From NCBI RefSeq assembly GCF_030499575.1, contig NZ_JASTLC010000001.1, positions 62,001-126,000 of the forward strand: 64,000 nt of DNA, read 5' to 3'. How positions within the stretch are numbered: the first letter of the stretch is position 1; every line of letters starts with the position of its first letter. This stretch comes from Streptomyces sp. DG2A-72. GTDB taxonomy: Bacteria; Actinomycetota; Actinomycetes; Streptomycetales; Streptomycetaceae. Below, piece after piece: positions 46,423 to 55,007 of this stretch. The notes under the pieces were generated by a model that had not been told where the DNA came from, did not search any database, and was given only the letters and a program-made list of their open reading frames with translations. The position numbers and the translations under genes are program-made.

Positions 46423-46704
46423 ATGCCGCGACAGGACGCCGAACCCCACGGGGCCGCGCCCCGCAACCGCCCGGGAGACACTTCCCTCACCCTGGGCATT
46501 GTCGCCCTCGTGGGTTCCTTCATCCCCGTCATCGGTGACTTCGTCGCCGCGCCCCTCGGGCTGCTCGCTCTCCTCCTGGGAGTGCTGGGGGTCTGGAACA
46601 ACGAGCGGGGCCTCGCCACGAACTTCGGCCCGTCCCTCATCGGCGCCACTCTCGGCGCCCTAGCGCTCTTCGTCGTCCTACTCATGTTCGCCGTCACCCG
46701 CTGA
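46423..46704 (+). CDS. Small DUF4190-like membrane protein
   Basis: ATG 46423 follows GAGAGGA and gives 93 residues. After a polar N-terminus two hydrophobic segments follow (about 22-57, TLGIVALVGSFIPVIGDFVAAPLGLLALLLGVLGVW; about 70-90, LIGATLGALALFVVLLMF). This is the arrangement of DUF4190-type proteins. The function is unknown. It has no BlaI-type operator and is probably a separate unit. Confidence 0.65.
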   Translation: MPRQDAEPHGAAPRNRPGDTSLTLGIVALVGSFIPVIGDFVAAPLGLLALLLGVLGVWNNERGLATNFGPSLIGATLGALALFVVLLMFAVTR

Positions 46705-46789
46705 ACGACGCCCTGAGCGCGCAAGCACAGCCCCGGAAGCCTGATACCCCGAAGCGCCCCGCCCGCCGCTGCCCCGTGAACAGAAGGCT

Positions 46790-46944
46790 GCTCCGTGCGG
46801 CAGGAAGTCCCACTGGCAGCCGGTCCGTGACTGGTGCAAGATCGCGTTGACGATCTCCCGCTTCGCGTACTTGCCCCGATGGCCGCCGATCAACGGCCAC
46901 CGCTCGTCCGACAAGTCGCTGCGGCACGGCTTGCGTTCGCTCAC
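46790..46944 (-). pseudogene. IS5-family transposase N-terminal scrap
   Basis: From GTG 46944 the frame reads SERKPCRSDLSDERWPLIGGHRGKYAKREIVNAILHQSRTGCQWDFLPHG. This matches the first 50 residues of IS5/IS1182-like transposases, with part of the usual LIP region deleted. Nothing further remains. Confidence 0.7.
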
Positions 46945-47057
46945 CCCGCCACCCCCGCGCGCCCAAGCCCGCGGACCAGCCCCATCACCCCAGACCCACA
47001 CGTTCAGGCGACAACAGAACGGTCAACAGTTCACAAACACCCCTGAGAGGTGCGTCC

Positions 47058-47990
47058 TCACAGGGGCGTCGCCGCGTGCAGGATGAGCACCATCGTGACC
47101 GCGGAGTTCGCGGACGACAGCGCGGAGACCGCGGTCCCCGCCGCTGCGCCCCAGGCGGCCAGGCCCACCGAGGTGAATACCGACGGCCAGCTGCGCATCG
47201 CGGGCGCAGGGCCGAGCAGGGCGGCGACCCGGCGCGGCACCGGGCCCGGCGCGGCGAAGCCCGCGAGCGTGGGTACCGGGGTTCCGCGGGAGACCAGGGC
47301 CGCCTTGCCGATCGCGCACGCCACGGCCCTGCGGCTGCCGACCGCCTGCGCCGCCTCCTCGTCCGCCCATCGCTCCGTCGTGTAGGACACGGCCGTACGC
47401 AGCGGCCGCAGGAACGGGTTGGTGCGCGCGGCCAGCTGGACGGCGAGCAGGAACCGGTGGTGCCGGGCAGCGAGGTGGGCGCGCTCGTGGGCGAACAGGG
47501 CGCGCCGTTCGGCGGGTTCGAGGCAGGACAGCAGGGCGGTGGTCACCACCACCCGGTCCCGTCGCCCGCCGGGCAGGGCATAGGCGTACGGCACCTCGTC
47601 GGGCAGGACGGCCACCTCGGCGCCGGGCAGGCCGGCGAGTGCCCGGTGGGCTCGGCGCCGCACCTGCCGGTGCCGCCACAGGGTGCGGCCGCAGGCCAGT
47701 AGCACGGCGAGTAGCGCCGGGATGGCCAGCTTCCCGGCCACCTCGTCGTACGGCACCGCCTCGCGCACCTCGGGGTCCGACCAGGCGTCGGGCAGCGGGT
47801 TGCCGGGCAATTGCGCGGTGCCGACCACCATCAGCAGCCCCAGGCACACGGTGCTGCACACCGCCATCACCGCAGCCAGCGCAGTCAGCAGCCGGGTGGC
47901 GGTCCGCGGATGCAGCCGCTGCTCGGCCAGCCGCGCGATCGGCCACGCCGTCAGCGGCAGGACCAGCGGCAGAAAGACGAACACCCCCAT
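47058..47990 (-). CDS. M56 (BlaR1-like) membrane metallopeptidase
   Basis: The 310-residue product has N-terminal transmembrane segments (about 1-20, 35-58 and 87-103), a cytosolic zinc-protease motif HERAH at 168-172 with a downstream ERWADEEAAQAV (third zinc ligand region), and a C-terminal hydrophobic segment (about 280-305). No penicillin-binding sensor domain follows. M56 proteins cut BlaI-type repressors after sensing an envelope signal. It lies 6 bp after blaI in the same operon. Confidence 0.87.
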   Translation of the reverse strand: MGVFVFLPLVLPLTAWPIARLAEQRLHPRTATRLLTALAAVMAVCSTVCLGLLMVVGTAQLPGNPLPDAWSDPEVREAVPYDEVAGKLAIPALLAVLLACGRTLWRHRQVRRRAHRALAGLPGAEVAVLPDEVPYAYALPGGRRDRVVVTTALLSCLEPAERRALFAHERAHLAARHHRFLLAVQLAARTNPFLRPLRTAVSYTTERWADEEAAQAVGSRRAVACAIGKAALVSRGTPVPTLAGFAAPGPVPRRVAALLGPAPAMRSWPSVFTSVGLAAWGAAAGTAVSALSSANSAVTMVLILHAATPL

Positions 47991-47996
47991 GAGGCT

Positions 47997-48386
47997 TCAG
48001 TCTTCCCTCTCGTCCTTGGCCCGGCCCAGCAGTTCGCGCAGCAGCCGCTCGTCCTGCGGCGCCAGGGAGGTGACGAAGCTGGCCAGCACCGCCTCCCTGT
48101 CGCTTTCGGCGTCAAGCACCTTGCGCATCTTGTGCGCCGCCAGGCCCGCCTGGTCCGAGGCCGGCGTCCAGGCGAAGGACCGGCCGGCGCGCTCGCGGGT
48201 CACCGCGCCCTTGGCCAGCAGCCGGGTGAGGATCGTGATCACCGTCGTATAGGCGAGGTCTCCGCCGAGGCGCTCCTGCACCCACCCCGCGCTCGCCGGG
48301 CCGTCCGCCTCGCTCAGGGCCGACAGGACGAGTGCCTCCAGTTCACCCTGCCCCCGCCGCCGGGGACGCTGCCGCTGGTCCGTCAC
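47997..48386 (-). CDS. blaI: BlaI/MecI-family repressor
   Basis: I place the start at GTG 48386 (GGGAGA upstream), giving 129 residues. The winged helix (GELEALVLSALSEADGPASAGWVQERL, LAYTTVITILTRLLAKGAVTRERAGRSFAWTP) is the BlaI type, followed by the helical dimer domain with the end LLRELLGRAKDERED. BlaI represses by binding TACA/TGTA dyads; operator 3 lies 106 bp upstream of its start and operators 1, 2 and 4 precede neighbouring genes. The M56 gene follows directly, as in BlaI-BlaR1 systems. Confidence 0.9.
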   Translation of the reverse strand: MTDQRQRPRRRGQGELEALVLSALSEADGPASAGWVQERLGGDLAYTTVITILTRLLAKGAVTRERAGRSFAWTPASDQAGLAAHKMRKVLDAESDREAVLASFVTSLAPQDERLLRELLGRAKDERED

Positions 48387-48491
48387 GCCCTGTCTCCCTT
48401 CCGCTGACCCCGAGTTCACGGGTGGTCCATCGTATGGACGTACCACGGCCGACCACCGCGCCACGGTGCTCCGCCGCCCCTCACCACAGCA

Positions 48492-48507
48492 TCTACATGA
48501 TTGTAGA
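48492..48507. promoter_or_regulatory. BlaI-type operator 3
   Basis: TCTACA-TGAT-TGTAGA is a perfect 6-bp dyad between blaI (-) and the GlsB/YeaQ-like gene (+), 62 bp before the latter's start. It could serve both. Confidence 0.7.
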
Positions 48508-48569
48508 AGCTACGCTGCCCGGACAGGTTCTTCCGTGCCGCACGGACGGCAACGACACAAGGAGAGACG

Positions 48570-48842
48570 GTGGACATGGGCGTCATCGCATGGCTGGTTC
48601 TGGGGCTTCTCGCAGGGGCCATCGCCAAGGCCGTCCTGCCCGAGCGCGATCCGGGCGGACTCATCGGTACGACGGTCATCGGCATCGCGGGGGCCTTCCT
48701 GGGCGGCTGGCTCTCGGCGAGGTTCCTCGACCGGCCGGTGCAGCGGGAGTTCTTCGACGCCGCCACCTGGGGCTCGGCCGTCGCGGACGCGCTGGTCCTG
48801 CCGATCGGCTACCGCATCCTCTTCGGCAACTCCCGCGACTGA
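48570..48842 (+). CDS. GlsB/YeaQ/YmgE-family stress membrane protein
   Basis: GTG 48570 (or ATG 48576) follows AAGGAGAG and gives about 90 residues. The product has the family's hydrophobic, Gly-rich helices: VIAWLVLGLLAGAIAKAVLPERDPGGLIGTTVIGIAGAFLGGWL, then a last helix ADALVLPIGYRILFG. These transglycosylase-associated proteins are induced in general stress, and their role is unclear. Its location behind operator 3 suggests control by BlaI. Confidence 0.85.
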   Translation: MDMGVIAWLVLGLLAGAIAKAVLPERDPGGLIGTTVIGIAGAFLGGWLSARFLDRPVQREFFDAATWGSAVADALVLPIGYRILFGNSRD

Positions 48843-48929
48843 CCGGCCACGCCGCTGCACCCGCCACACCATTTCTCGGCCATACGCGACACGGCCGATC
48901 TCCGAGGCCACGCAAACCCTTCCTCGTTT

Positions 48930-48945
48930 TCTACAGTGTTGTAGT
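48930..48945. promoter_or_regulatory. BlaI-type operator 4
   Basis: CTACA-GTGT-TGTAG (48931-48944) is a perfect 5-bp dyad 54 bp before the first TerD start codon. A T-rich stretch follows and may be part of the promoter. Confidence 0.65.
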
Positions 48946-48998
48946 TTTTATACCCGGGGCCGCCAGGCCCTGACCTGACGCATCGACAAGGAGTACCC

Positions 48999-49574
48999 GT
49001 GGGAGTTTCCCTGTCCAAGGGCGGCAACGTCTCACTCAGCAAGGAGGCACCGGGCCTTACCGCAGTCCTGGTCGGCCTTGGCTGGGACGTGCGCACCACC
49101 ACCGGCACCGACTACGACCTCGACGCCTCCGCGCTGCTGCTCGACGCCTCCGGCAAGGTGCTGTCCAACCAGCACTTCATCTTCTACAACAACCTCAAGA
49201 GCCCGGACGGTTCGGTCGAGCACACCGGCGACAACCTCACCGGTGAGGGCGAGGGCGACGACGAGGTGGTCAAGGTGAACCTCGCGGGCGTGCCCGCCGA
49301 GGTCGACAGGATCGTCTTCCCGGTCTCCATCCACGACGCCGAGAACCGCGGCCACAGCTTCGGCCAGGTCCGCGGCGCCTTCATCCGCGTCGTCAACCAG
49401 GCCGGCGGCGCCGAGATCGCCCGCTACGACCTGTCCGAGGACGCGGCCACCGAGACCGCGATGGTCTTCGGCGAGCTGTACCGGGGCGGCGCCGAGTGGA
49501 AGTTCCGCGCGGTCGGCCAGGGCTACGCCTCGGGCCTCGCGGGCATCGCCACCGACTTCGGCGTCGGCGTCTGA
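48999..49574 (+). CDS. terD: TerD-family protein 1
   Basis: The 191-residue product is a full TerD domain: [73 protein letters not shown] (Ca2+-binding acidic loops) and the C-terminal [26 protein letters not shown]. TerD proteins bind Ca2+ and act with TerB/TerC complexes at the membrane in tellurite and phage resistance. It follows operator 4 and is ended by a strong hairpin. Confidence 0.93.
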   Translation: MGVSLSKGGNVSLSKEAPGLTAVLVGLGWDVRTTTGTDYDLDASALLLDASGKVLSNQHFIFYNNLKSPDGSVEHTGDNLTGEGEGDDEVVKVNLAGVPAEVDRIVFPVSIHDAENRGHSFGQVRGAFIRVVNQAGGAEIARYDLSEDAATETAMVFGELYRGGAEWKFRAVGQGYASGLAGIATDFGVGV

Positions 49575-49582
49575 CACAGGCT

Positions 49583-49616
49583 GCCCGCCCCCGGGGTCTG
49601 ATCCCCGCGGGCGGGC
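49583..49616. terminator. 14-bp GC-rich hairpin after terD 1
   Basis: Arms 49583-49596 and 49603-49616 pair at 13 of 14 positions around a 6-nt loop, 8 bp past the stop codon. Partial read-through to the next genes is possible. Confidence 0.65.
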
Positions 49617-49667
49617 CCGGCACACCCTCGTCCAGCGCCGAAGCACCCCTACCCGTCAGGAGACCAT

Positions 49668-50321
49668 GTGGCCGACCCCTCTGGCCTCCGCCCCCAGGAC
49701 CGGGCGGACTTCGAAGCCGTACTGCACCTGGCGCTGAACACCCCGGACATCCTGGGCGCCCTGCGCGCCGACCCTACCGGCCGGGCCACCACGCGCCTGC
49801 GCCTGCGGGCCCTCGCCGACGCCGACGAGATCACGGCGGCGGCCTACGCCGAGTACCGCACCTATCTCACCTGTTCCGCCTCGAACGCGTCCGCCGAGGA
49901 GACCACACCGCGCCGACCCGCCGCCGGCCTGGTTACCGCCCTTGCGGTGCCCACGCCGCCCGTGGCCGCCTCATCCGCCGCTGTCCTGCTCCTCCTCGAC
50001 TACCTGCTCCAGCTGACCGACGTTCGGGGCACACTGCCCGGCTCGCTCATAGCCGCCGGCTGGATCCTCACTCTCATCGCGGCCTTGAGCGCACTCATCG
50101 CCCTCACCGCGCTGCTGGGCACGGCGATACGCGGGCGCGGCGCCTCCGCACACCCCGCCCGACTGGAGCAGGCACGGCTGGACTGGCAGCAAGCCCTGCT
50201 GGAGCGCGGCATGCTGCCCCACCTACGCCGGTCGATCGGCGAGGATCCGCTCCTCCACCCGGCGCCGCCCACTGCCACGCCTACCACCGACTCCAAGAGC
50301 GGGCCCCCGCTCACCGGCTAG
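49668..50321 (+). CDS. Hypothetical two-span membrane protein between TerD genes
   Basis: GTG 49668 gives 217 residues. A helical N-terminal domain (FEAVLHLALNTPDILGALRADPTGRATTRLRLRALADADEITAAAYAEY) precedes two transmembrane segments (about 84-112 and 122-147), and the C-terminus is cytosolic and helical (ARLEQARLDWQQALLERGMLPHLRRSIG). I know no function, but such proteins recur beside TerD genes in Streptomyces. It could anchor the Ter complex at the membrane; this is inferred from position only. Confidence 0.7.
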   Translation: MADPSGLRPQDRADFEAVLHLALNTPDILGALRADPTGRATTRLRLRALADADEITAAAYAEYRTYLTCSASNASAEETTPRRPAAGLVTALAVPTPPVAASSAAVLLLLDYLLQLTDVRGTLPGSLIAAGWILTLIAALSALIALTALLGTAIRGRGASAHPARLEQARLDWQQALLERGMLPHLRRSIGEDPLLHPAPPTATPTTDSKSGPPLTG

Positions 50322-50400
50322 CAGCCATGCCGTCCGGACGGCCGAGCAGACGGTCCCGGACAGTTCCCTCAACAGCGCCAAACCCGAAGGAGAAGCCCCC

Positions 50401-50985
50401 ATGTCGGTCAACATGACCAAGGGTCAGCAGATCAGCCTGAACAAGGCCGACGGCAGCGCCCTGAGCTCCGTCCGGATGGGCCTGGGCTGGCAGGCCGCGC
50501 CCCGCAAGGGCTTCCTCGCCAAGCTCACCGGAGGCAGCGACATCGACCTGGACGCGTCGGCCGTACTCTTCGCCGCCGGGCAGCCGGTCGACGTCGTCTA
50601 CTTCCAGCACCTGGTCAGCGACGACGGCTCCGTCCGGCACACCGGCGACAACCTCACCGGCGGGGCCGGCGCCGGAGGCGACGACGAAGCCGTCCTCGTC
50701 GACCTGGCCCGCGTCCCCGCGCAGGTCGACCAGATCGTCTTCACGGTCAACTCCTTCACCGGCCAGACCTTCGCCGAAGTACAGAACGCGTTTTGCCGCC
50801 TGGTCGACGAGACCACGGGAGCCGAGCTGGCCCGCTACACCCTCACTGGCGGTGGCAAGCACACCGCCCAGATCATGGCCAAGGTCCACCGCACCGGCAG
50901 CGGCTGGCAGATGAAGGCCATCGGCGAACCCGCCACCGGCCGCACCTTCAAGGACCTGCTGCCGTCCATCGCCACCCACCTGTAG
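50401..50985 (+). CDS. terD: TerD-family protein 2
   Basis: The 194-residue product has all TerD features ([89 protein letters not shown]). It differs from TerD 1 by a 10-residue insertion (KGFLAKLTGG) before the first Asp site. It lies 80 bp after the membrane protein gene and has no BlaI-type dyad of its own, so it may be read from operator 4's promoter. Confidence 0.92.
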   Translation: MSVNMTKGQQISLNKADGSALSSVRMGLGWQAAPRKGFLAKLTGGSDIDLDASAVLFAAGQPVDVVYFQHLVSDDGSVRHTGDNLTGGAGAGGDDEAVLVDLARVPAQVDQIVFTVNSFTGQTFAEVQNAFCRLVDETTGAELARYTLTGGGKHTAQIMAKVHRTGSGWQMKAIGEPATGRTFKDLLPSIATHL

Positions 50986-51125
50986 ACGGGTGACAGACCG
51001 CAGGTCCAGCGGCCACATACCGGGCACGGCAACCGATCACAGACCCGGACGGCGACACCGCCGTCCCCACGCCCCCGATACACCTGGCCGTAATCGGCCC
51101 GGGCCGTACAGGAGACAGGACCCGC

Positions 51126-51416
51126 ATGTTCGGACTGAGCGAACTCGCCGTCATCCTCATCGTCGTCATAGCCGTCCTCGCCGCCAAGAAACTCCCCGAC
51201 CTCGCCCGCTCCGCCGGCAAGTCGGCCCGCATCCTCAAAGCCGAGGCCCGCGCCATGAAGAACGAAGAGCCCCAGGCAGACGCAGCTCCCCACATCGTCC
51301 AAGGCGAGACCATCTCTCCGGCCAGCACCACCCCCGGTACGGACCAGCAGTCCGCCCGGAACCCTGAGCGCCCCGGCGGCGCACCTGGAACACCGGACAA
51401 CGGCAGCAGGCCGTAG
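51126..51416 (+). CDS. TatA/TatE-family twin-arginine translocase subunit
   Basis: The 96-residue product starts MFGLSELAVILIVVIAVLAAKKLPDLARSAGKSARILK. This is a short N-terminus, one transmembrane helix (about 5-21), a hinge and the amphipathic helix of TatA, then a polar tail. TatA forms the pore for folded proteins; streptomycetes have extra copies. It stands alone after the Ter genes. Confidence 0.85.
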   Translation: MFGLSELAVILIVVIAVLAAKKLPDLARSAGKSARILKAEARAMKNEEPQADAAPHIVQGETISPASTTPGTDQQSARNPERPGGAPGTPDNGSRP

Positions 51417-51760
51417 GACGGCAGCGGGCTACTCGACTGCTTGGCCAGCCCAGTTTTCGCGTGCACACGAAAACGCACACGGTCTTTTGACACTCTTTCG
51501 GTCTGGGCTTTTGGTCCAACGCTGGCAGTGATCGAGCGGCTGCGGTCCGCTGCGCTGCCCGGCTGCTGATCAGTGACCGGCCTCGTTGGAGCAGCGGGCA
51601 GTTCGTTGCGGATCAGCACGCGGATCGTCGCTCGCCAACGGCGGTCTGGCTTCCCTCGACGGTGGGGAGGGCTTTGTCGAGCAGGGCTTCGACGCATGTC
51701 GGCGACGGCGGGCGCGGCGCGGAGGCGCGAGAGGGTGGAGTGTAGGGCATCCTCCAGGTG
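51417..51760. other. Gap with no clear gene
   Basis: Nothing protein-like was found on either strand. The stretch begins a 3-kb zone of truncated genes. Confidence 0.4.
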
Positions 51761-52078
51761 TCAGTCAGTGCCGGACGCGGGCAGTCCGGCAGCGGCGAGT
51801 GCATGGCGCAGGTCCGCCGTGGTCGGCGCGCCGTCAGCAGTGCCGTCCGTATGCCGGTACAGCCGCCAGGACACGCTGGGCCTGGACTGCTCCGTGGCGA
51901 ACGGGTCGACGTCGTTCAGCAGGATGGTGGGTGATCCGGTCATCTTCCAGTGCGCTGCCCCTGCCTCGTCCGACACCTCGACAAAGTCCACACGTACTTC
52001 TCGACCGTCCAGGGCCCTTTCGATCCGGTGGCGCACGACCGAGACGTTCGGGCAACCGGGGACCGGAGAGACAGGACA
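51761..52078 (-). pseudogene. Thioredoxin-fold protein, N-terminus lost
   Basis: The - strand frame reads VPGCPN (52049-52063) then RHRIERALDGREVRVDFVEV, MTGSPTILLNDVDPF and SVSWRLYRHTDGTADGAPTTADLRHALAAAGLP. This is the pattern of small thioredoxin-like proteins with a CPN site that occur beside mercury/organomercurial or redox genes. Only the first strand and start codon are missing; the break lies where a LuxR fragment starts on the other strand. Confidence 0.6.
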
Positions 52079-52317
52079 TCTCCCTCACCAGCCGGGAGAC
52101 CGAAACGCTGGAACTGCTCGCAGACGGGCTCAGCAACAAGCAGATCGCACGGGCGCTGAGAATCTCCACCCATGGTGCGAAGCGCCTCGTAGGTGCTGTG
52201 CTGCTGAAGCTGGGTGCCCCCAACCGCACCGCGGCTGTGGCCATCGCGATGCATGCCGGGCTGGTGGGCGCCCGCTCCGGGACTGGAGCCGCCCTTCCGT
52301 CGTCGCTAGTGCTCTGA
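52068..52317 (+). pseudogene. LuxR-type HTH fragment
   Basis: The frame contains only a C-terminal LuxR helix-turn-helix: LTSRETETLELLADGLSNKQIARALRISTHGAKRLVGAVLLKLGAPNRTAAVAIAMHAGLV. No receiver or sensor domain is present upstream, as the sequence turns into the opposite-strand thioredoxin fragment. It is a truncated response regulator or LuxR gene. Confidence 0.65.
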
Positions 52318-52389
52318 CCGGGAAGGTTCGCCGGGTCGGCGGTTCCAGCGGTTGGATGTCCGGAGACGTCCGATCCGAACGTTGGGGGT

Positions 52390-52898
52390 GTGGTGGCTGA
52401 GCCTGTCCGTGTGCGCAGGTTGACCGACCAGGAAGGGCAGAAGCTGCAGCACATCGTGCGCCGGGGCAGCACCAGCTCGGTGCGATACCGGCGCGCGATG
52501 ATGCTGCTGGCCTCGGCCGGCGGAAACCGGGTCCCGGTGATCGCGAAGTTGGTGCGGGCCGATGAGGACACCGTCCGCGACGTGCACCGGTTCAACGAGA
52601 TCGGTCTGGCCTGCCTGGACCCTCGGTGGGCGGGAGGCCGTCCCCGCCTGCTCAGCCCTGACGACGAGAACTTCGTCGTCCAGACGGCCACCACCCGCCC
52701 GACCAAGCTCGGCCAGCCCTTCACCCGCTGGTGCATCCGCAAACTCGCCGCCTACCTGCGGAAAGTGCACGGCCGTGTGATCCGGATCGGCCGCGAGGCA
52801 TTACGGGTGCCTGCTCGCCCGCCGCGGCATCACCTTCCAACGCACCAAAACCTGGAAGGAGTCGCCCGACCCCGAGCGCGATGCCAACGGCGAATGAC
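52390..52898 (+). pseudogene. IS630-family transposase, N-terminal part
   Basis: GTG 52390 opens VRVRRLTDQEGQKLQHIVRRG, RRAMMLLASAGGNRVPVIAKLVRADEDTVRDVHRFNEIGLACLDPRWAGGRP, which is the helix-turn-helix and linker of IS630 transposases. Near 52800 the frame shifts to CLLARRGITFQRTKTWKESPDPERD and ends. The DDE domain is missing. A related IS630 C-terminal scrap lies at 59698. Confidence 0.75.
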
Positions 52899-52947
52899 AG
52901 TAGGCCGCAACCGCCGACGGGCCCCGGCAAGGTCCGGCGCGATGGGC

Positions 52948-53400
52948 TCAACCGTCGAAGAGATCCGCCTGCTCCCAACGAGCTGGAACCGGCTCGCCCG
53001 TGTCGAGCAAGTTCTCGAGTTGCGCAGCATCCTCGGCATCCAAGCCCAGGACCAGCCGGAGAGTTGTTCCCAGCAGCTCGGCATACGGAAGGTCCTGCTG
53101 ATACGAAACTGCACCGCAGCGGAATGCGAGTAGGGGTGAGGGCTTGCGCTTCGACCACACCCTCCTCCTGCCCCAACGCGGCGCTTATCCCGTCGAGTTG
53201 CGGATCATGCGTGACGTCCTCGCCCGGAGTGTCGTACCCGATGCTGCGGTTGGTCATCAGCATCCGGATTGAAGTCAAAGGGATGGCGAACCTGGCGGCC
53301 CGCTCTCGGACCTCGGCCAGCACGGGCGCCTCGTACTCCTCTGGAGCGTCGAGATCCTTACGGCCGGCGGCCAGAAGTCGGCGGAGACGGGCCGATGAAG
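52948..53400 (-). pseudogene. Unknown protein, frameshifted
   Basis: On the - strand, LRRLLAAGRKDLDAPEEYEAPVLAEVRERAARFAIPLTSIRMLMTNRSIGYDTPGED... reads well to about 53140, then a one-base shift leads to LLAFRCGAVSYQQDLPYAELLGTTLRLVLGLDAEDAAQLENLL to a stop at 52948. No start codon is evident. The composition is protein-like but the family is not recognised. Confidence 0.45.
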
Positions 53401-53624
53401 CGCACCCCGCCTACGGAAGTCACTCAACGTGTCCCCCCCCAGAGTGATGGCCTTCGTCTCAGCGCTGCCCGTGACGGCGTTCCTCCCTGGGGAGAATCTG
53501 GGGAGCATCCGCGCCGTTGGGGAGAGCCTGGGGAGGATCGGCTGCGTAACGCGGCACCAAGCCGCAAGGCACTGAAAGAAGCATTAACGCAGGTCAGCTA
53601 CCTATTCCGAGGCATCGACGCAGG
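53401..53624. other. Gap in the remnant zone
   Basis: No gene is seen. The GGGGAGAATCTGGGGAGCATC and GGGGAGAGCCTGGGGAGGATC segments (about 53500-53540) form an imperfect 33-bp tandem repeat. Confidence 0.3.
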
Positions 53625-54049
53625 TCAGCGCCACCTGGTGGACAACTTCATGACGACCGCGTCGTCCTTGCCCACCAGCAGGGGCAGGAAGGCGTACGTC
53701 ATCCGGATCGTGCCGAGCAGGTTGACCGTGACGTGATCCTCGGCGACCAGGAGTCCTGCCGGGTCGAGGAGGTTCTCCCGCAGCATGATGCCGGCGTTGA
53801 TGACCAGGACGTTCAGCCCCGAGTGGCGCGCCGCCACGGTCTCGCGGGCCCGGGCGTTCGAGTCGGGGTCGGCGACGTCGAGGACGAGCGCGTCGATGCC
53901 CGGGTGCTCGGCCGTGATCTCGTCGAGGAGTTCCTTGCGCCGGCCGGCGACGACCACCTTGTTGCCGCCTCGTGCAGGCGCAGGGCCAGTCCGAGCCCGA
54001 TGCCCGAGGTTCCGCCGGTGATCAGGATCGTGTTGCCGGTCATCTTCAT
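53625..54049 (-). pseudogene. Short-chain dehydrogenase, truncated and frameshifted
   Basis: ATG 54049 starts MKMTGNTILITGGTSGIGLGLALRLHEA with the Rossmann TGGTSGIG motif. A shift near 53965 leads to VVAGRRKELLDEITAEHPGIDALVLDVADP, LNVLVINAGIM and MTYAFLPLLVGKDDAVVMKLST. The frame ends before the catalytic Tyr-x-x-x-Lys, so it is inactive. Confidence 0.75.
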
Positions 54050-54357
54050 GGGGGTCTCGCTCCTTCGTCGCGGCGGGCCGGTGAGCGCCCGCGGCCTCGA
54101 CCGTAGGGGCGCCCGCGCAGGGGCGGGAGAGGAAGGTTTATCCATGGATCGGCGATCCCTGGCGGAGCCGTAGAAGACGCCACAGCCGGTCAGCGCCTCC
54201 AGCCCCGGAGCCGCGAGCCGCGGTAGGAGACCCGGTGGCCAGGATCACGGGACCCGGCCGGCTCCAGCGTCCGCGAGCTTCCGCAGCAGCGCGGCGATGA
54301 CCTGCTTCCCGCCGGCGTTGATGATGTAGGCGGCGTGTCCGGCGCCGTGGCCGGGGC

Positions 54358-54651
54358 GGCACGCACGCGGTGTCGGCCGACCTGAGCACCGCGGAAGGAG
54401 TCTCCGCCCTCATCGACAGCGCGCTCGCCGAGCTGGGCGGCATCGACCTGCTGGTGAACAACATGGGAGGCGGAGACAAGGCGACCGTCCGCTTCCTCGA
54501 TGTCGACGACACCGAGTGGACCAGCGCGTTCGACATCAACCTGCTCAGCACCATCCGGGTCACGCGTGCGGCCCTGCCCAGCCTGGTCGAGCGCCGGGGA
54601 GCGATCATCGCTGCCCGGAAGCTATGGATTCAGGATTTTCTGAATCCATAA
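54358..54651 (+). pseudogene. Second SDR fragment (middle part only)
   Basis: The + strand reads VSADLSTAEGVSALIDSALAELGGIDLLVNNMGGGDKATVRFLDVDDTEWTSAFDINLLSTIRVTRAALPSLVERRGAII. This is the central part of a short-chain dehydrogenase (NNMG motif, DINLLS). Both ends are missing; the 3' break is at the ArsR operator. It is not the same gene as the minus-strand SDR. Confidence 0.7.
54624..54649. promoter_or_regulatory. ArsR/CmtR-type operator
   Basis: ATGGATTCAG and CTGAATCCAT form a perfect 10-bp inverted repeat with a 6-bp centre (GATTTT), 22 bp before the regulator start codon. ATTCAG/CTGAAT-like arms are usual for SmtB/ArsR repressors. Confidence 0.75.
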
Positions 54652-54671
54652 ACCTGTGTACTGTCATCCGT

Positions 54672-55007
54672 GTGCTGACTCTCGCCTCCGACATCGACGC
54701 GCTGGCCCGCTTCGGCCGCGCGCTCGCCGACCCGATCCGCTGCCGCGTCCTGCTCGCCCTCCGCGAGGCGCCCGCCCATCCGGCCGACCTCGCCGAGCGC
54801 CTGGAGATCTCCCGCACCCGGCTGTCGAACCATCTCGCGTGCCTGCGCGACTGCGGCATCGTCGTCGCCGTCCCCGTAGGCCGACGCGTCCGCTACGAGC
54901 TGGCCGACGCCCGCCTCGGCCATGCCCTGGACGACCTGCGTGGCGCCGTCGTGGCCATCGACGCCGACCGGACCTGCCCGGACGCCGACGAGAAGGACTG
55001 CTGCTGA
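54672..55007 (+). CDS. CmtR-like Cd(II)/Pb(II)-sensing ArsR/SmtB repressor
   Basis: GTG 54672 gives 111 residues. The whole sequence aligns without gaps to Mycobacterium CmtR as I remember it (ALARFGRALADPIRCRVLLALRE, DLAERLEISRTRLSNHLACLRDCGIVVAVPVGRRVRYELAD). The three metal ligands of CmtR, Cys57, Cys61 and Cys102, fall at exactly the same residue numbers here. The C-terminus adds a second Cys pair (DEKDCC). CmtR leaves its operator when Cd or Pb binds. The perfect dyad upstream and the overlapping cation-efflux gene support this role. Confidence 0.85.
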   Translation: MLTLASDIDALARFGRALADPIRCRVLLALREAPAHPADLAERLEISRTRLSNHLACLRDCGIVVAVPVGRRVRYELADARLGHALDDLRGAVVAIDADRTCPDADEKDCC

